Of a stretch of 64,000 nucleotides of DNA, positions 35,323 to 44,202 are shown piece by piece. The notes beneath the pieces are model-generated. The model searched no databases and had not been told where the DNA came from. It worked only from the letters and a program-made list of their open reading frames with translations. A program made the position numbers and the translations under genes. The DNA comes from Nonlabens sp. Ci31. Lineage in GTDB: Bacteria; Bacteroidota; Bacteroidia; Flavobacteriales; Flavobacteriaceae. Location of the stretch: NCBI RefSeq assembly GCF_012974865.1, contig NZ_CP043633.1, positions 2,539,501 to 2,603,500 of the forward strand, written 5' to 3'. Positions within the stretch are counted from its first letter, which is position 1; every line of letters begins with the position of its first letter.

Positions 35323-35585
35323 AATTTTCAAGATTTTTAGTTAAGTAGTTTTTTATCAAGTACGTAGGTTATTTCTATTTAAGTACTAAATATATGGCTT
35401 AATCATGATAACTACAACGTTTGAAATTCAAAATGCTTCAGTTTTAACTATAAAAAATGATTATCTATTCCATAAATACTGATCTCTAGCTGTTTACTAT
35501 GCTGCACATAATGTCTAAAATTATTACAAATTATCGATAAAAGATTAAACAGAATATTACGTATTCCTAGTTTACTCTTAGAATG

Positions 35586-36704
35586 CTATTGGGTCAAAAT
35601 ACAGACGCTAACCACACAAAGAATCGCAAAGAAGAATGTAGATAAAGCCACCTTTTTTAATTCAGGATCTAGGAGTGCTGGAGATGTGGTCTTTTTAACT
35701 TTGAACAGGTGTATAAATAATGGGATGAAGGCTAGGAGAGGTAGGAAATTTATATATAAGAATGGAGAGTTAGGACTATTACCAGCCGCAACGTCAAATC
35801 TATTGATCAGTACATCCATAACTAAATTATTTCCTGAGATTACAAATGCATTTAAAGCGCTATAAACCGCACACAAAAAAGCAATTACAACAAACCCATA
35901 ATGAAGCAACTTTGCTTTAGCAAGCCCCATCTTTACCACAATTGTATTCTTTCCAGCTTTTTTATCACTCTCTACATCTCTCATGTTATTAAGGTTCAAG
36001 ACAGCAACACTTAATAAACCTATCGTCATAGAAGGAAAGATCATTTCCCAATTGATCGTTTTGGTAATCAAATAATAAATACCTATAACACTTACAGGAC
36101 CAAAAAAGATAAAAACAAATACGTCTCCCAATCCACGATAACCATAGGCATTGTCACCAACCGTATATTTAATCGCTGCCCAAATGGCTGCAATGCCTAA
36201 CACCAAAAAGAATAAAGAAATGAATAAACGATCTATTCCTAGACTTACATATATAAGGAGAATGGCACTTATCAAGGTTAGAATAGCGGTAATGACCATT
36301 CCACGTTTCATTTCTTGTGGCGAAATAATACCGCTTTGAATGGCTCTCATTGGGCCGATTCTATCTTCATTATCGGTTCCTTTTACACCATCACCATAAT
36401 CGTTGGCAAAGTTGGATAGGATTTGGAAACCTAATGTTGTGATTAGAGCTAAAATGGGTATTAATAAATTGAAATCATTTAGATAACGACTAAGAGCTTC
36501 TGAAACTTCGTTTTGTAAATTATTCGACAGCTGATTGTAAACATTTTCTTTTTGTAAGTTTTCTAAGAACGACTTGCCTAATTTTCCTTGATATAAACCC
36601 AAATAGGCATAAGCACTTCCCACAAGAATTCCACTAATACTCAATGGCAGTGTTCTCAATCTCGCAGCACTGATCCAGGCTTTTAATTTGCTTGTTTCAG
36701 CCAT
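35586..36704 (-). CDS. menA: 1,4-dihydroxy-2-naphthoate polyprenyltransferase
   Basis: A 372-residue UbiA-family membrane enzyme. The prenyl-diphosphate site is NFANDYGDGVKGTDNEDR, and a second Asp-rich site NMRDVESDKKAGK follows. It attaches the polyprenyl tail to DHNA in menaquinone synthesis. Membrane segments surround both. Relative to usual MenA (about 300 residues) it has an extra charged segment (about 38-84) between the first two helices and another loop near residues 285-320. The other men genes of this window lie 12 kb away. Two bp separate it from holA. Confidence 0.9.
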   Translation of the reverse strand: MAETSKLKAWISAARLRTLPLSISGILVGSAYAYLGLYQGKLGKSFLENLQKENVYNQLSNNLQNEVSEALSRYLNDFNLLIPILALITTLGFQILSNFANDYGDGVKGTDNEDRIGPMRAIQSGIISPQEMKRGMVITAILTLISAILLIYVSLGIDRLFISLFFLVLGIAAIWAAIKYTVGDNAYGYRGLGDVFVFIFFGPVSVIGIYYLITKTINWEMIFPSMTIGLLSVAVLNLNNMRDVESDKKAGKNTIVVKMGLAKAKLLHYGFVVIAFLCAVYSALNAFVISGNNLVMDVLINRFDVAAGNSPNSPFLYINFLPLLAFIPLFIHLFKVKKTTSPALLDPELKKVALSTFFFAILCVVSVCILTQ

Positions 36705-36705
36705 T

Positions 36706-37713
36706 TTATTTAGACATGATATTTACCATTGCTTCCTTTAATAAATCAGTAGGGTCGGCTTGATGTGTTCCTACACCTTTTGATTTTACATCCATATCTC
36801 TAATCACTTTTATAGCGCGACTGCAATATTTCATGGGGTAGTTTTTTGCAGCGGTAATGATTTCTTGAACAAAAAACGGATTTACACCCGCAGCTTTTGC
36901 CACCGCTTGAGGATTCATGTCCTTTAAGGTATGTACTTTTAATAGTTGTACAAAAAAGCTGTACAATTGAGCAGTAGTAAGCACAAAAGGGTTCTCTTTA
37001 GGGTTCTCTGCAAAGTAGTTGATGATTCTGTGGACTTTAACCACATCTCTCACTCCGAGGGCTTTGCGCAATTCAAAATTATTATAGTCCTTAGAAATAC
37101 CTATGTTATCCTCGATCACTTGGGGAGTAATAGGCTGCTCTTTAGAATGAACTAAAGCGAGTTTAGAAAGCTCGTTATTGATCTTCCCAAGATCGTTTCC
37201 TAAAAATTCCACTAACATTCTCGTAGCATTAGGATCGATCTGATAGCCCATTTCTTTGAGTCGGCCAGTTACAAAAGCAGGAACCTTATTTTCATAAAGA
37301 GGCTTGCTTTCCATGTAAACAGCATGTTTCTTCAACAGTTTGGTAATCTTGCTACGGCCGTCAGGAGTTTTGTATTTGTAAGCAAAAACAAGAATCGTGG
37401 TGGGTTGAGGTTGCTCGATATAGCTTTCTAGTTTTGCCAATTGCTTCACTAGGTGCTGCGCTTCTTTCACGATAATGACTTGATAATCTGACATCATAGG
37501 GAAGCGTTTTGCATTTTCCAGCACTTCTTCCATGGTGGCTTCTTTTCCATAAATCACCATTTGATTGAAGCCTTTCTCGCCTTCATCCAGTACGTTATCT
37601 TCTATATAATCACTAACTTGATCTATAAAATAAGGCTCACTACCACATAAAAAGTACACAGGCGCGTATTTTTTTTGCTTTAAGGAAGCTAAAATGTTTG
37701 TGACATCACTCAT
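36706..37713 (-). CDS. holA: DNA polymerase III delta subunit
   Basis: A 335-residue clamp-loader subunit of AAA+ fold. It begins with a P-loop-degenerate N-terminal domain (PVYFLCGSEPYFIDQV), has a helical lid, and the C-terminal collar region includes KVHRIINYFAENPKENPF. It opens the beta sliding clamp. Length fits the family. It is divergent from the HSDR_N gene, 33 bp away, and upstream of menA. Confidence 0.88.
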   Translation of the reverse strand: MSDVTNILASLKQKKYAPVYFLCGSEPYFIDQVSDYIEDNVLDEGEKGFNQMVIYGKEATMEEVLENAKRFPMMSDYQVIIVKEAQHLVKQLAKLESYIEQPQPTTILVFAYKYKTPDGRSKITKLLKKHAVYMESKPLYENKVPAFVTGRLKEMGYQIDPNATRMLVEFLGNDLGKINNELSKLALVHSKEQPITPQVIEDNIGISKDYNNFELRKALGVRDVVKVHRIINYFAENPKENPFVLTTAQLYSFFVQLLKVHTLKDMNPQAVAKAAGVNPFFVQEIITAAKNYPMKYCSRAIKVIRDMDVKSKGVGTHQADPTDLLKEAMVNIMSK

Positions 37714-37746
37714 CGAGAGCTGTTGTTGTTTTTGTAATATTGTGCT

Positions 37747-38193
37747 ATGAAGCCATTGCGACTACCAGCTGGAAATTTCAGAGTCAAAAGTACTGAAAAA
37801 GGACGTGCTATCTTTGACCAAATCAGGAAAAAGTTTGTCATTTTGACACCAGAAGAATGGGTGCGGCAGCATGTTGTTTCGTTCTTGCTTTCGCGAAAGC
37901 GAATCCCGCAACATCTTATCAACATAGAAAAGCAATTGATCATCGCAGGAACTACTAAACGATATGACATCATCAGTTTTAACGCAGATGGCTCTATACA
38001 CTTAGTGGTAGAGTGTAAAGCGCCAAATATCAAGATCGATCAGTCGGTTTTTGATCAAATAGCGAGATATAATTTAGCTTTAAAAGCTGATTATTTAATG
38101 CTTACTAACGGTTTGGAGCATTATTTTTGTACCATGGATTATGATAACCAAACCTATCATTTTATCCCAGACCTACCAGAATACGTTTTATGA
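37747..38193 (+). CDS. Type I restriction enzyme R N-terminal-like (HSDR_N) nuclease-fold protein
   Basis: A 148-residue single-domain protein. The PD-(D/E)xK-type core reads KRYDIISFNADGSIHLVVECKAP, with D, E and K in the expected order. Stand-alone HSDR_N proteins are common in Bacteroidota beside holA and are not by themselves a restriction system; no HsdM or HsdS is present here. The palindrome encodes LSRKRI (about 50-55) just before the core. It overlaps the GT2 gene by 4 bp. Confidence 0.8.
   Translation: MKPLRLPAGNFRVKSTEKGRAIFDQIRKKFVILTPEEWVRQHVVSFLLSRKRIPQHLINIEKQLIIAGTTKRYDIISFNADGSIHLVVECKAPNIKIDQSVFDQIARYNLALKADYLMLTNGLEHYFCTMDYDNQTYHFIPDLPEYVL
37887..37901. repeat. Dispersed palindrome in the HSDR_N gene
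   Basis: GCTTTCGCGAAAGCG, read as LSRKR. Confidence 0.85.
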
Positions 38194-39191
38194 AAATAGG
38201 AATTGTCATATTAAATTGGAATGGAATAGACTTGCTTAAAACCTATTTACCTAGCGTGGTAGAACACCGTAAAGAGCATGTTATTTATTTGGCAGACAAT
38301 GCTTCCACAGACGGTTCCATAGCATGGACGGCGACTCATTATCCAGAAGTAAAGATCATTGCGATGGGGGAAAACCGCGGTTATGCTGGTGGCTATAATG
38401 CAGCCCTTGATAGCGTACCTGAAGAAGTGGTGTGTTTATTAAATAGCGATGTTGCTGTTACAGCAGGCTGGTGCGATTTTATAGTTCGGCGATTTGAAAT
38501 AGATCCAAAACTCGCTGCTTGTCAGCCTAAAATCCTTGATGATAAAAAGAAAGAGTTCTTTGAATATGCCGGCGCTGCTGGTGGATTTATTGACCGTTAT
38601 GCCTATCCTTATTGTAGAGGACGTTTATTTGACAGTATAGAAAAAGATCTAGGTCAGTATGATGATGTGGTCGATTTAGACTGGGCTAGTGGTGCCTGTC
38701 TATTTCTAAGGAAGAGTGCCTATATTAAGGTAGGTAAGCTGGATGAAGATTATTTTGCTCATCAAGAAGAAGTCGATTTGTGTTGGAGGTTGCGTCATGC
38801 AGGTTTTGTAATTAGTTACGAACCGCAATCGGTCGTGTATCATTTAGGAGGAGGTACTTTAAACAATTTAAACCCACGTAAGACGTTTTATAATTTTAGA
38901 AACTGTCTTTATAATATCGTTAAAAATGATCATTCCAGTTTATGGTTAGGAGTATTATTTATTAGAATGTTGCTGGATGGAATAGCGGCATTAAAGTTTC
39001 TTAGCGAACTGAAGTTTGCTCATTTTTTGGCCGTATTGCATGCGCACTTTCATTTTTACAGGCATTTGGAATCACTTTTAAAGAAAAGAAAAGAAATAAA
39101 AGCATTTGAGAAAGTTCTGCAAGTAAAAAACACCGATTTAAGTATTGTATATCAATACTTTATAAATGGTATAAAGATTTATCAAAAGTAA
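38190..39191 (+). CDS. Family 2 glycosyltransferase, rhamnosyltransferase-like
   Basis: A 333-residue GT-A enzyme. It starts VILNWNGIDLLKTYL, has the UDP/dTDP-sugar site ADNASTDGS, the metal site LLNSDV, WASGACLFLRKSAY and the catalytic-type EEVDLCWRLRHAGF. Such GT2 proteins add sugars to surface glycans on the cytoplasmic face. The N-terminal half is typical; the C-terminal hydrophobic part may attach to the membrane. It overlaps the preceding gene by 4 bp. Acceptor unknown. Confidence 0.85.
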   Translation: MKIGIVILNWNGIDLLKTYLPSVVEHRKEHVIYLADNASTDGSIAWTATHYPEVKIIAMGENRGYAGGYNAALDSVPEEVVCLLNSDVAVTAGWCDFIVRRFEIDPKLAACQPKILDDKKKEFFEYAGAAGGFIDRYAYPYCRGRLFDSIEKDLGQYDDVVDLDWASGACLFLRKSAYIKVGKLDEDYFAHQEEVDLCWRLRHAGFVISYEPQSVVYHLGGGTLNNLNPRKTFYNFRNCLYNIVKNDHSSLWLGVLFIRMLLDGIAALKFLSELKFAHFLAVLHAHFHFYRHLESLLKKRKEIKAFEKVLQVKNTDLSIVYQYFINGIKIYQK

Positions 39192-39244
39192 CGTATAATA
39201 ACTTAAATCCTTGTTAATGATCACGTCTTACTGCTTAATATTAT

Positions 39245-39252
39245 TAATTTTG
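39245..39252 (+). promoter_or_regulatory. -7 element of the OmpA-family gene
   Basis: TAATTTTG, 35 bp before the start codon. Confidence 0.45.
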
Positions 39253-39287
39253 GTAAGGAATTTAACAAATTAAACAACAATAATAAG

Positions 39288-40175
39288 ATGAAGAAAATAT
39301 TTTTAATGTTGCTCGCAGGTGGACTTTTAGTTTCATGTGCATCTAAAAAAGATCTTGAAGCAGCGCTTGCAAAACAAAAAGAAACTAAAGAACTATTAGA
39401 TACAGCAACAGTAAAATTAAACGCTTGTCTAGCAGATGAAAGAGCATCAAATGCCCGAATAGAGGGGTTTAAAGAACAAATCACTACTCTTAAAAATTCG
39501 AATAATGCACTTCTAAGCAATCAAGGAGACCTCGTAACGCTTTCCACACAAGGAAGCCGTAACCTGGAACGTTCTCTAGAAAGTATGAGAGAAAAAGACT
39601 TGCAAATCAGATCTTTAAACGATGCGATTACTAAAAAAGACAGTGTAACACTAGCATTAGTGACTAGTTTAAAAAGCTCTTTAGGTAATTTACAAGATGA
39701 AGATATCAGTGTTAATGTTGAAAAAGGAGTAGTGTACATTTCTATTTCAGATAAATTATTATTCTCTAGCGGTAGCGATAAGATTAATGAGAATGCAAAA
39801 ATGGTATTAGGTAAAGTCGCCAAAGTAGTAAACGACAAACCTGAAATAGAGCTCATGGTAGAAGGCCACACAGATAACCAGCCTATCTCTTCGACTAAGT
39901 TCACAGATAACTGGGCATTGAGCACCGCTCGTGCTACAGCGGTCACTAGAGTTTTACAGGAAGATTTTAATGTAGCTCCAAAACGTATGACGGCTGCTGG
40001 TAGATCTTTTTATATTCCTGTAGCAACAAACGACACACCTGAAGGTCGTGCTAAAAACAGACGTACTAGAATCATCGTACTTCCTAAATTAGACCAATTC
40101 TTTGATATGGTAGAAAAAGGAATGGAAGAGGCAAAAGCAAATGCTAAGAAAGAAACTGAAATGAAAAAGAACTAA
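39288..40175 (+). CDS. OmpA-family peptidoglycan-binding lipoprotein
   Basis: A 295-residue lipoprotein with a signal ending LVSC (Cys17), a coiled-coil stalk (about 25-125) and an OmpA/MotB domain (about 150-270). The peptidoglycan-binding residues are in VEGHTDNQP, TDNWALSTARATAV and NRRTRIIVLP. It anchors the outer membrane to the cell wall. It is a single-gene unit with its own promoter and a strong terminator. Confidence 0.9.
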   Translation: MKKIFLMLLAGGLLVSCASKKDLEAALAKQKETKELLDTATVKLNACLADERASNARIEGFKEQITTLKNSNNALLSNQGDLVTLSTQGSRNLERSLESMREKDLQIRSLNDAITKKDSVTLALVTSLKSSLGNLQDEDISVNVEKGVVYISISDKLLFSSGSDKINENAKMVLGKVAKVVNDKPEIELMVEGHTDNQPISSTKFTDNWALSTARATAVTRVLQEDFNVAPKRMTAAGRSFYIPVATNDTPEGRAKNRRTRIIVLPKLDQFFDMVEKGMEEAKANAKKETEMKKN

Positions 40176-40198
40176 ACAGTTCTTAATTGAAATATAGG

Positions 40199-40228
40199 AA
40201 AGCACCTGCGAGAGCAGGTGCTTTTTTT
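40199..40228 (+). terminator. Terminator of the OmpA-family gene
   Basis: An 11 bp stem AAAGCACCTGC/GCAGGTGCTTT with a GAGA loop and a T run. Confidence 0.92.
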
Positions 40229-40271
40229 GTTAGCTGATTTATTTGCGTGAGAAATTCATGTTTGTATAATC

Positions 40272-40318
40272 TACCTTATATAGGGTATTGTAGGTGGATC
40301 CCATTCTTCTTACTTTTA
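40272..40318 (+). promoter_or_regulatory. Operator and promoter of the 40348 gene
   Basis: The palindrome TACCTTATATAGGGTA (40272-40287) is followed by TTG (40288-40290), a 20 bp spacer and TACTTTTA (40311-40318), close to the -7 consensus. The palindrome centre is 31.5 bp from the -7 box, exactly as at the 43518 gene. Confidence 0.55.
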
Positions 40319-40347
40319 AATGGATTGTAATTCACAAAAATTAACTC

Positions 40348-40860
40348 ATGAAAAATTTAAAATTATCATTCTTAATTCTAGTTTTTGCAAATTTACCTAC
40401 ACTACATGCACAATCTGATTTTGAAGTTAGAATTACTCAAACTGCTTATGTAGAAGATTATAATAATTTAGCAGAATATATAGGAAATGAAAACGTTACT
40501 ATTCATCAGAATAAAATAGGCTTTAGCAAAAGATTAGGAAATAAAATGGTTCTCCTATTCAATTTTACTGCAGATAGAGTACGTAATAGTGATGGGCGCA
40601 CTTATTATAATGTGAAAAGAAAAGGGCACGTGGTTTTTGCAGATGTAAATAGGGTGTATGAAAATGGAGAACGTATTATTCTGGAAATGAACTCTAACGG
40701 ATATTCTAATCAGGTTCAAGTACCAGGTGAAAACTGGACTGAAATAATCACAAATCGATCCGACTTTTCTATAACAGTAAAGGATGATATTAAGCGCAAA
40801 GAAGTTTTAAGAATTATGAATTATCTAAGAAGATATCCAGTGTATCGAGTGAAAAATTAA
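40348..40860 (+). CDS. Secreted hypothetical protein
   Basis: A 170-residue protein with a signal peptide ending LHAQ, then a beta-rich domain (FEVRITQTAYVEDY, VTIHQNKIGFSKRLGNKMVL) with no recognized family. Probably periplasmic or outer-membrane-associated. Its promoter carries the palindromic operator shared with the 43518 beta-barrel gene, suggesting a common regulator. Function unknown. Confidence 0.7.
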   Translation: MKNLKLSFLILVFANLPTLHAQSDFEVRITQTAYVEDYNNLAEYIGNENVTIHQNKIGFSKRLGNKMVLLFNFTADRVRNSDGRTYYNVKRKGHVVFADVNRVYENGERIILEMNSNGYSNQVQVPGENWTEIITNRSDFSITVKDDIKRKEVLRIMNYLRRYPVYRVKN

Positions 40861-40968
40861 GAGCTGAGTTGAACCATCAAACATTGAAGATACATCACAT
40901 TTTCTGTGGTTGAAAGTCTTTTATTTATGAATGATTTTTAATTTAACTCTTAAAGGGAACAGGGTTCT

Positions 40969-41006
40969 CGCTTTCCTACCTTGCCGGCAGGCATGGCGCG
41001 AAAGCG
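40969..41006. repeat. Dispersed palindrome split by a 22 bp insertion
   Basis: CGCTTTC (40969-40975) and GCGAAAGCG (40998-41006) would form the intact palindrome, but 22 bp lie between them, at its centre. The insert contains its own palindromic core TTGCCGGCAGGCA. Confidence 0.75.
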
Positions 41007-41022
41007 AATCAAGAATTAAAGA

Positions 41023-41646
41023 TTAAACCAACGAGAAAATGGCCGCTCCGTAAATAGCAAAACGCACAAAACGCAGTAGACCAATTAGGGCCCAATCCTT
41101 AACTGGGTAGCGCAACATTCCAGCGACTAGGCTGGCCATAGAAAAAGGCAACGGAAGTAAAGCGCCTACCGCTATAAGAACGCCTCCCCATTTCCTTGCC
41201 ATGACGAGTTGTTTGGCCATTTTTACTTCAAGGTAATTGTGTAAACTAGGTATTCTTAAAGCTCTTCTACCTATCCAATAAGAGGTAAAACCACCTAAGT
41301 AAGAAAGTAAAGCGATAAGAAATAAGTTAAAAATGGGAGTACTGGTTTCTCCTGCCCAAGCGATAAACAACTCTGGAGGGATCAATCCTAACGCAGTTTC
41401 AGACACGTAGAAAAATGTCAAAACACCATAATCAGGCAATTCCTCAACGGCAAGCTCAAGAAGCCCCATTAAACCATCGTCTAGAGCAAAGTGAATAACA
41501 GCTAGAATGGCAACAACAACTAAAACTGGAGGCATGGATTTCTTGATACTATCTGCCACAAAACTGTAAAAGCCTGTAAGCTTATAGTATTTGTGAGCAC
41601 GATCAGGTCGAAACCAAGGTTTTTTATTTGTTGTTGAGTGTTCCAA
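41023..41646 (-). CDS. VTT/DedA-like (YqaA family) membrane protein
   Basis: A 207-residue membrane protein with four to five hydrophobic segments and the VTT-domain landmarks ELFIAWAG, GGFTSYWIGRRAL and the late PLPFSMASLVAGMLRY. VTT proteins include DedA lipid-flippase-like transporters, so a role in undecaprenyl-phosphate or phospholipid translocation is possible but unproven. The start codon appears to be TTG, with a -7 box (41666-41673) just upstream. Confidence 0.78.
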   Translation of the reverse strand: MEHSTTNKKPWFRPDRAHKYYKLTGFYSFVADSIKKSMPPVLVVVAILAVIHFALDDGLMGLLELAVEELPDYGVLTFFYVSETALGLIPPELFIAWAGETSTPIFNLFLIALLSYLGGFTSYWIGRRALRIPSLHNYLEVKMAKQLVMARKWGGVLIAVGALLPLPFSMASLVAGMLRYPVKDWALIGLLRFVRFAIYGAAIFSLV

Positions 41647-41665
41647 ATTAATTGAAGTTGAGTTG

Positions 41666-41698
41666 CAAAATTACCACTTAAACGCACTTTAGTGCGTT
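41666..41698 (-). promoter_or_regulatory. Promoter and hairpin upstream of the VTT gene
   Basis: TAATTTTG on the minus strand (41666-41673), with an inverted repeat AACGCACT/AGTGCGTT (41681-41698) over the place of the -33 region. It may be an operator. Confidence 0.45.
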
Positions 41699-41768
41699 AA
41701 ATTCTTATCAATAAAAATTATATCAGATTCTTAACACTAAACAAAGGTTAATACCTTTTAAAAAGCGG

Positions 41769-41776
41769 TATTTTTG
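41769..41776 (+). promoter_or_regulatory. -7 element of the helicase gene
   Basis: TATTTTTG, 28 bp before the helicase start. Confidence 0.5.
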
Positions 41777-41804
41777 CAAATCTCAAAAATGAAAATCCAG
41801 AGCA

Positions 41805-43325
41805 ATGCCGATGAAAAATGAAACTGAAATTAAATCCTTGTACGATTACCAAGAACGCGATCTGGAAGCGGTTTTTGAACGTATAAACAATCAACCAGAC
41901 GATTACAATTTGTTGTACCAACTACCTACTGGTGGTGGGAAAACAGTTATTTTTTCTGAAATGGTACGCAGGTACATCAGAGAAACTGGAAAAAAAGTGG
42001 TGATATTAACCCACCGTATTGAACTCTGTAAGCAAACCTCCAAAATGCTTAATGGTTTTAATGTGAAAAATAAGGTCATCAATTCTAAAGTGAAAGAACT
42101 GGATGATCAAAAAGACTACGATTGTTTTGTTGCGATGGTAGAAACTTTGAATAACCGTATTCAAGATGACAAGCTCGAACTAGACGATATAGGTCTTGTC
42201 ATTATCGATGAAGCACACTACAACAGTTTTAGAAAGTTGTTCAAATACTTTGATCACTGTTTTATGTTAGGTGTGACTGCTACACCATTGAGCTCCAACT
42301 TTAAGTTGCCTATGAAGGACAACTATAAAGAGCTTATAGTAGGAAACAGCATCACTTCTCTAGTAGAACAAGGATTTCTTGCTCAAGCAGTCACTCATAC
42401 TTACGATGTAGGCTTAAGCGGTCTCACTATAGGTATGAATGGAGATTATACTGTAAAGAGTAGTGAGAAGCTTTATACAGCGGTAACTATGCAGGATAAA
42501 CTGGTGCAGTCTTATACAGACGTAGCAAAAGGTAAAAAAACCTTGATTTTTAATAACGGTATCAGAACCAGTATAGAGGTAGAAGACACCTTTAGACGTG
42601 CAGGAATAGAAGTGAGACACTTAGATAATACCAATTCTAAAGAAGAGCGTAAAGATATTTTGAGGTGGTTTAGAGATAAGCCTGATGCAGTTCTTACTTC
42701 TGTGAGTATTCTGACCACCGGCTTTGATGAGCCTAGTGTAGAATGTATTATTTTAAATAGAGCGACTAAATCATTAACTCTTTATTATCAAATGATAGGT
42801 CGTGGTTCTCGTATTCTTCAAGATAAAAAGGAATTCCAAATTATCGATTTAGGTAATAACGTGGCTCGTTTTGGTTTGTGGAATGAACCTATAGACTGGC
42901 AACAAGTATTTAGATCTCCAGATTTCTACGTGGAAAATATCGTTTCTGATGAAGAGATAGAACGCAATTTTGTGTATAAGATGCCTGATGCTACCAAAGC
43001 AGAGTTTCCCAATACCAAAGATTTTACTTTTGATATCAAAGGAGCTTATAAAAGAATCACTAAAGAAAACCGCAAGTCCAAAGATGTGCTTGATGAATCT
43101 ATTGCACAACATGTACAGTGGTGTGTAGAGAATAGTGAAGATGTTTTTGACGCTCGTATCCTTGCTAAACTGCTTAAAGAAGATATCAAAGACCGTATTA
43201 GAAGATACGCCTACTGTATTATTAATAATACAAATAACTATAAAGACTGGTTAGAAGAAGATTATTACCGTCGTTTAAGAATGGCTTTACAGCAAGAGTT
43301 TGCAGGTATTGAGTCAGATTTATAA
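41805..43325 (+). CDS. DEAD/DEAH-box (SF2) helicase
   Basis: A 506-residue stand-alone helicase with motif I QLPTGGGKT, Ia THRIELCKQ, II IIDEAHYN, III GVTATPL, motif V TTGFDEPSV and VI QMIGRGSR. This set is typical of the RecQ/type I-restriction-like DEAD family. There is no extra DNA-binding domain; the last about 100 residues are charged and helical. Substrate is unknown. ATG 41811 is an equally good start. No restriction or defence partner is adjacent. It ends at an intrinsic terminator (43413-43441). Confidence 0.88.
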   Translation: MPMKNETEIKSLYDYQERDLEAVFERINNQPDDYNLLYQLPTGGGKTVIFSEMVRRYIRETGKKVVILTHRIELCKQTSKMLNGFNVKNKVINSKVKELDDQKDYDCFVAMVETLNNRIQDDKLELDDIGLVIIDEAHYNSFRKLFKYFDHCFMLGVTATPLSSNFKLPMKDNYKELIVGNSITSLVEQGFLAQAVTHTYDVGLSGLTIGMNGDYTVKSSEKLYTAVTMQDKLVQSYTDVAKGKKTLIFNNGIRTSIEVEDTFRRAGIEVRHLDNTNSKEERKDILRWFRDKPDAVLTSVSILTTGFDEPSVECIILNRATKSLTLYYQMIGRGSRILQDKKEFQIIDLGNNVARFGLWNEPIDWQQVFRSPDFYVENIVSDEEIERNFVYKMPDATKAEFPNTKDFTFDIKGAYKRITKENRKSKDVLDESIAQHVQWCVENSEDVFDARILAKLLKEDIKDRIRRYAYCIINNTNNYKDWLEEDYYRRLRMALQQEFAGIESDL

Positions 43326-43412
43326 TAATAGGATACTTTTACTTTCTAATTTTATTTAAAAATTAAAACATAATCTTGATTTTGCTCAGGGCGAAAGCGA
43401 GATAGAGTTCAG

Positions 43413-43441
43413 AAAACTGCGATAACCATCGCAGTTTTTTT
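43413..43441 (+). terminator. Terminator of the helicase gene
   Basis: An 11 bp stem AAAACTGCGAT/ATCGCAGTTTT with an AACC loop and a T run. A half copy of the dispersed palindrome (GGCGAAAGCGAGA) lies just before it at 43390-43402. Confidence 0.9.
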
Positions 43442-43463
43442 GTTTCTAAAATCGAAGCTAAAT

Positions 43464-43494
43464 TAAAAAAGCGCTAATCTAGAGGTTAGCGCTT
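43464..43494 (-). terminator. Terminator of the beta-barrel gene
   Basis: AAGCGCTAA/TTAGCGCTT with an 8 nt loop; read on the minus strand it is followed by TTTTTT. The core is shared with the terminator at 44282. Confidence 0.88.
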
Positions 43495-43517
43495 CCTTCA
43501 AACTAAACAAAAAATTC

Positions 43518-44171
43518 TTAAAAGAGGTTTTCAAAAGTGCTTCTAACACCTATAGAAATCATCCCTGTTTTAAAAGATTGCGTGTCATTATCAGCACCTT
43601 CTATATCTGCCAGACCCAAACGGTAGGAAATATAAAGATCATCTGCAAAATCGGTCCAACTCATGATGTGATTAAGTTTAAATGCTGCACCATAGTTCAA
43701 CCTACTCAAAGGAGCGTCACCGCCGTCTATCTCGTCAAAAACATTGACTTTATCGCTACCTTCAAACTGTTGAGTCCCTGCAATTCCAAAATCAGCAAAT
43801 ATTCCAGCACCTACGCTCAAAGACTGGGGCAGGATGTGATAGTTTAAAATGGCATGACTTCCCGCCCAATAGATATCATAGTTTATTTTCGCCCCTATTT
43901 CTGGCTGATCTACGAGGCTTCTGTGATTGGTTAAAGTAATTCCTGTTTCTACATCAAACTGTTCATCTTCATATACAGAAAAGTCAACTCCTATTCTAAA
44001 TCCAGCACTGAAAGAGTATTCGATTTCCACATCTTGTGTGTCAGAATTAAAAGAATAGGTACCTAATGTCAGTCCTACGTTTAGCTTTGCGGGACTTAAT
44101 CCAGAATCATTTTGAGCAAAACTAAGAGCTGTAAACGCTAGCAATGCAATCGATAAAATTGTTGTTTTCAT
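43518..44171 (-). CDS. Outer-membrane beta-barrel protein
   Basis: A 217-residue protein with a signal peptide ending LSFAQ, alternating hydrophobic and polar strands through the rest and a C-terminal Phe (STFENLF), features of small outer-membrane barrels. No specific family can be named. It is a single-gene unit between two terminators with near-identical cores, and its promoter carries the palindrome shared with the 40348 gene. Function unknown; pore or surface structural roles are possible. Confidence 0.75.
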   Translation of the reverse strand: MKTTILSIALLAFTALSFAQNDSGLSPAKLNVGLTLGTYSFNSDTQDVEIEYSFSAGFRIGVDFSVYEDEQFDVETGITLTNHRSLVDQPEIGAKINYDIYWAGSHAILNYHILPQSLSVGAGIFADFGIAGTQQFEGSDKVNVFDEIDGGDAPLSRLNYGAAFKLNHIMSWTDFADDLYISYRLGLADIEGADNDTQSFKTGMISIGVRSTFENLF

Positions 44172-44202
44172 GATGTTTAATTTATTTGGTTAAAAAACAT
44201 AT

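Noticed and set aside
37747-38193. HSDR_N protein as sign of a restriction-modification system.
   Set aside because: No methylase, specificity or helicase subunit is adjacent; stand-alone copies beside holA are ordinary in Bacteroidota.
41805-43325. SF2 helicase as part of a defence island.
   Set aside because: Neighbours are a membrane protein and a beta-barrel protein; no nuclease, methylase or other defence partner within reach.
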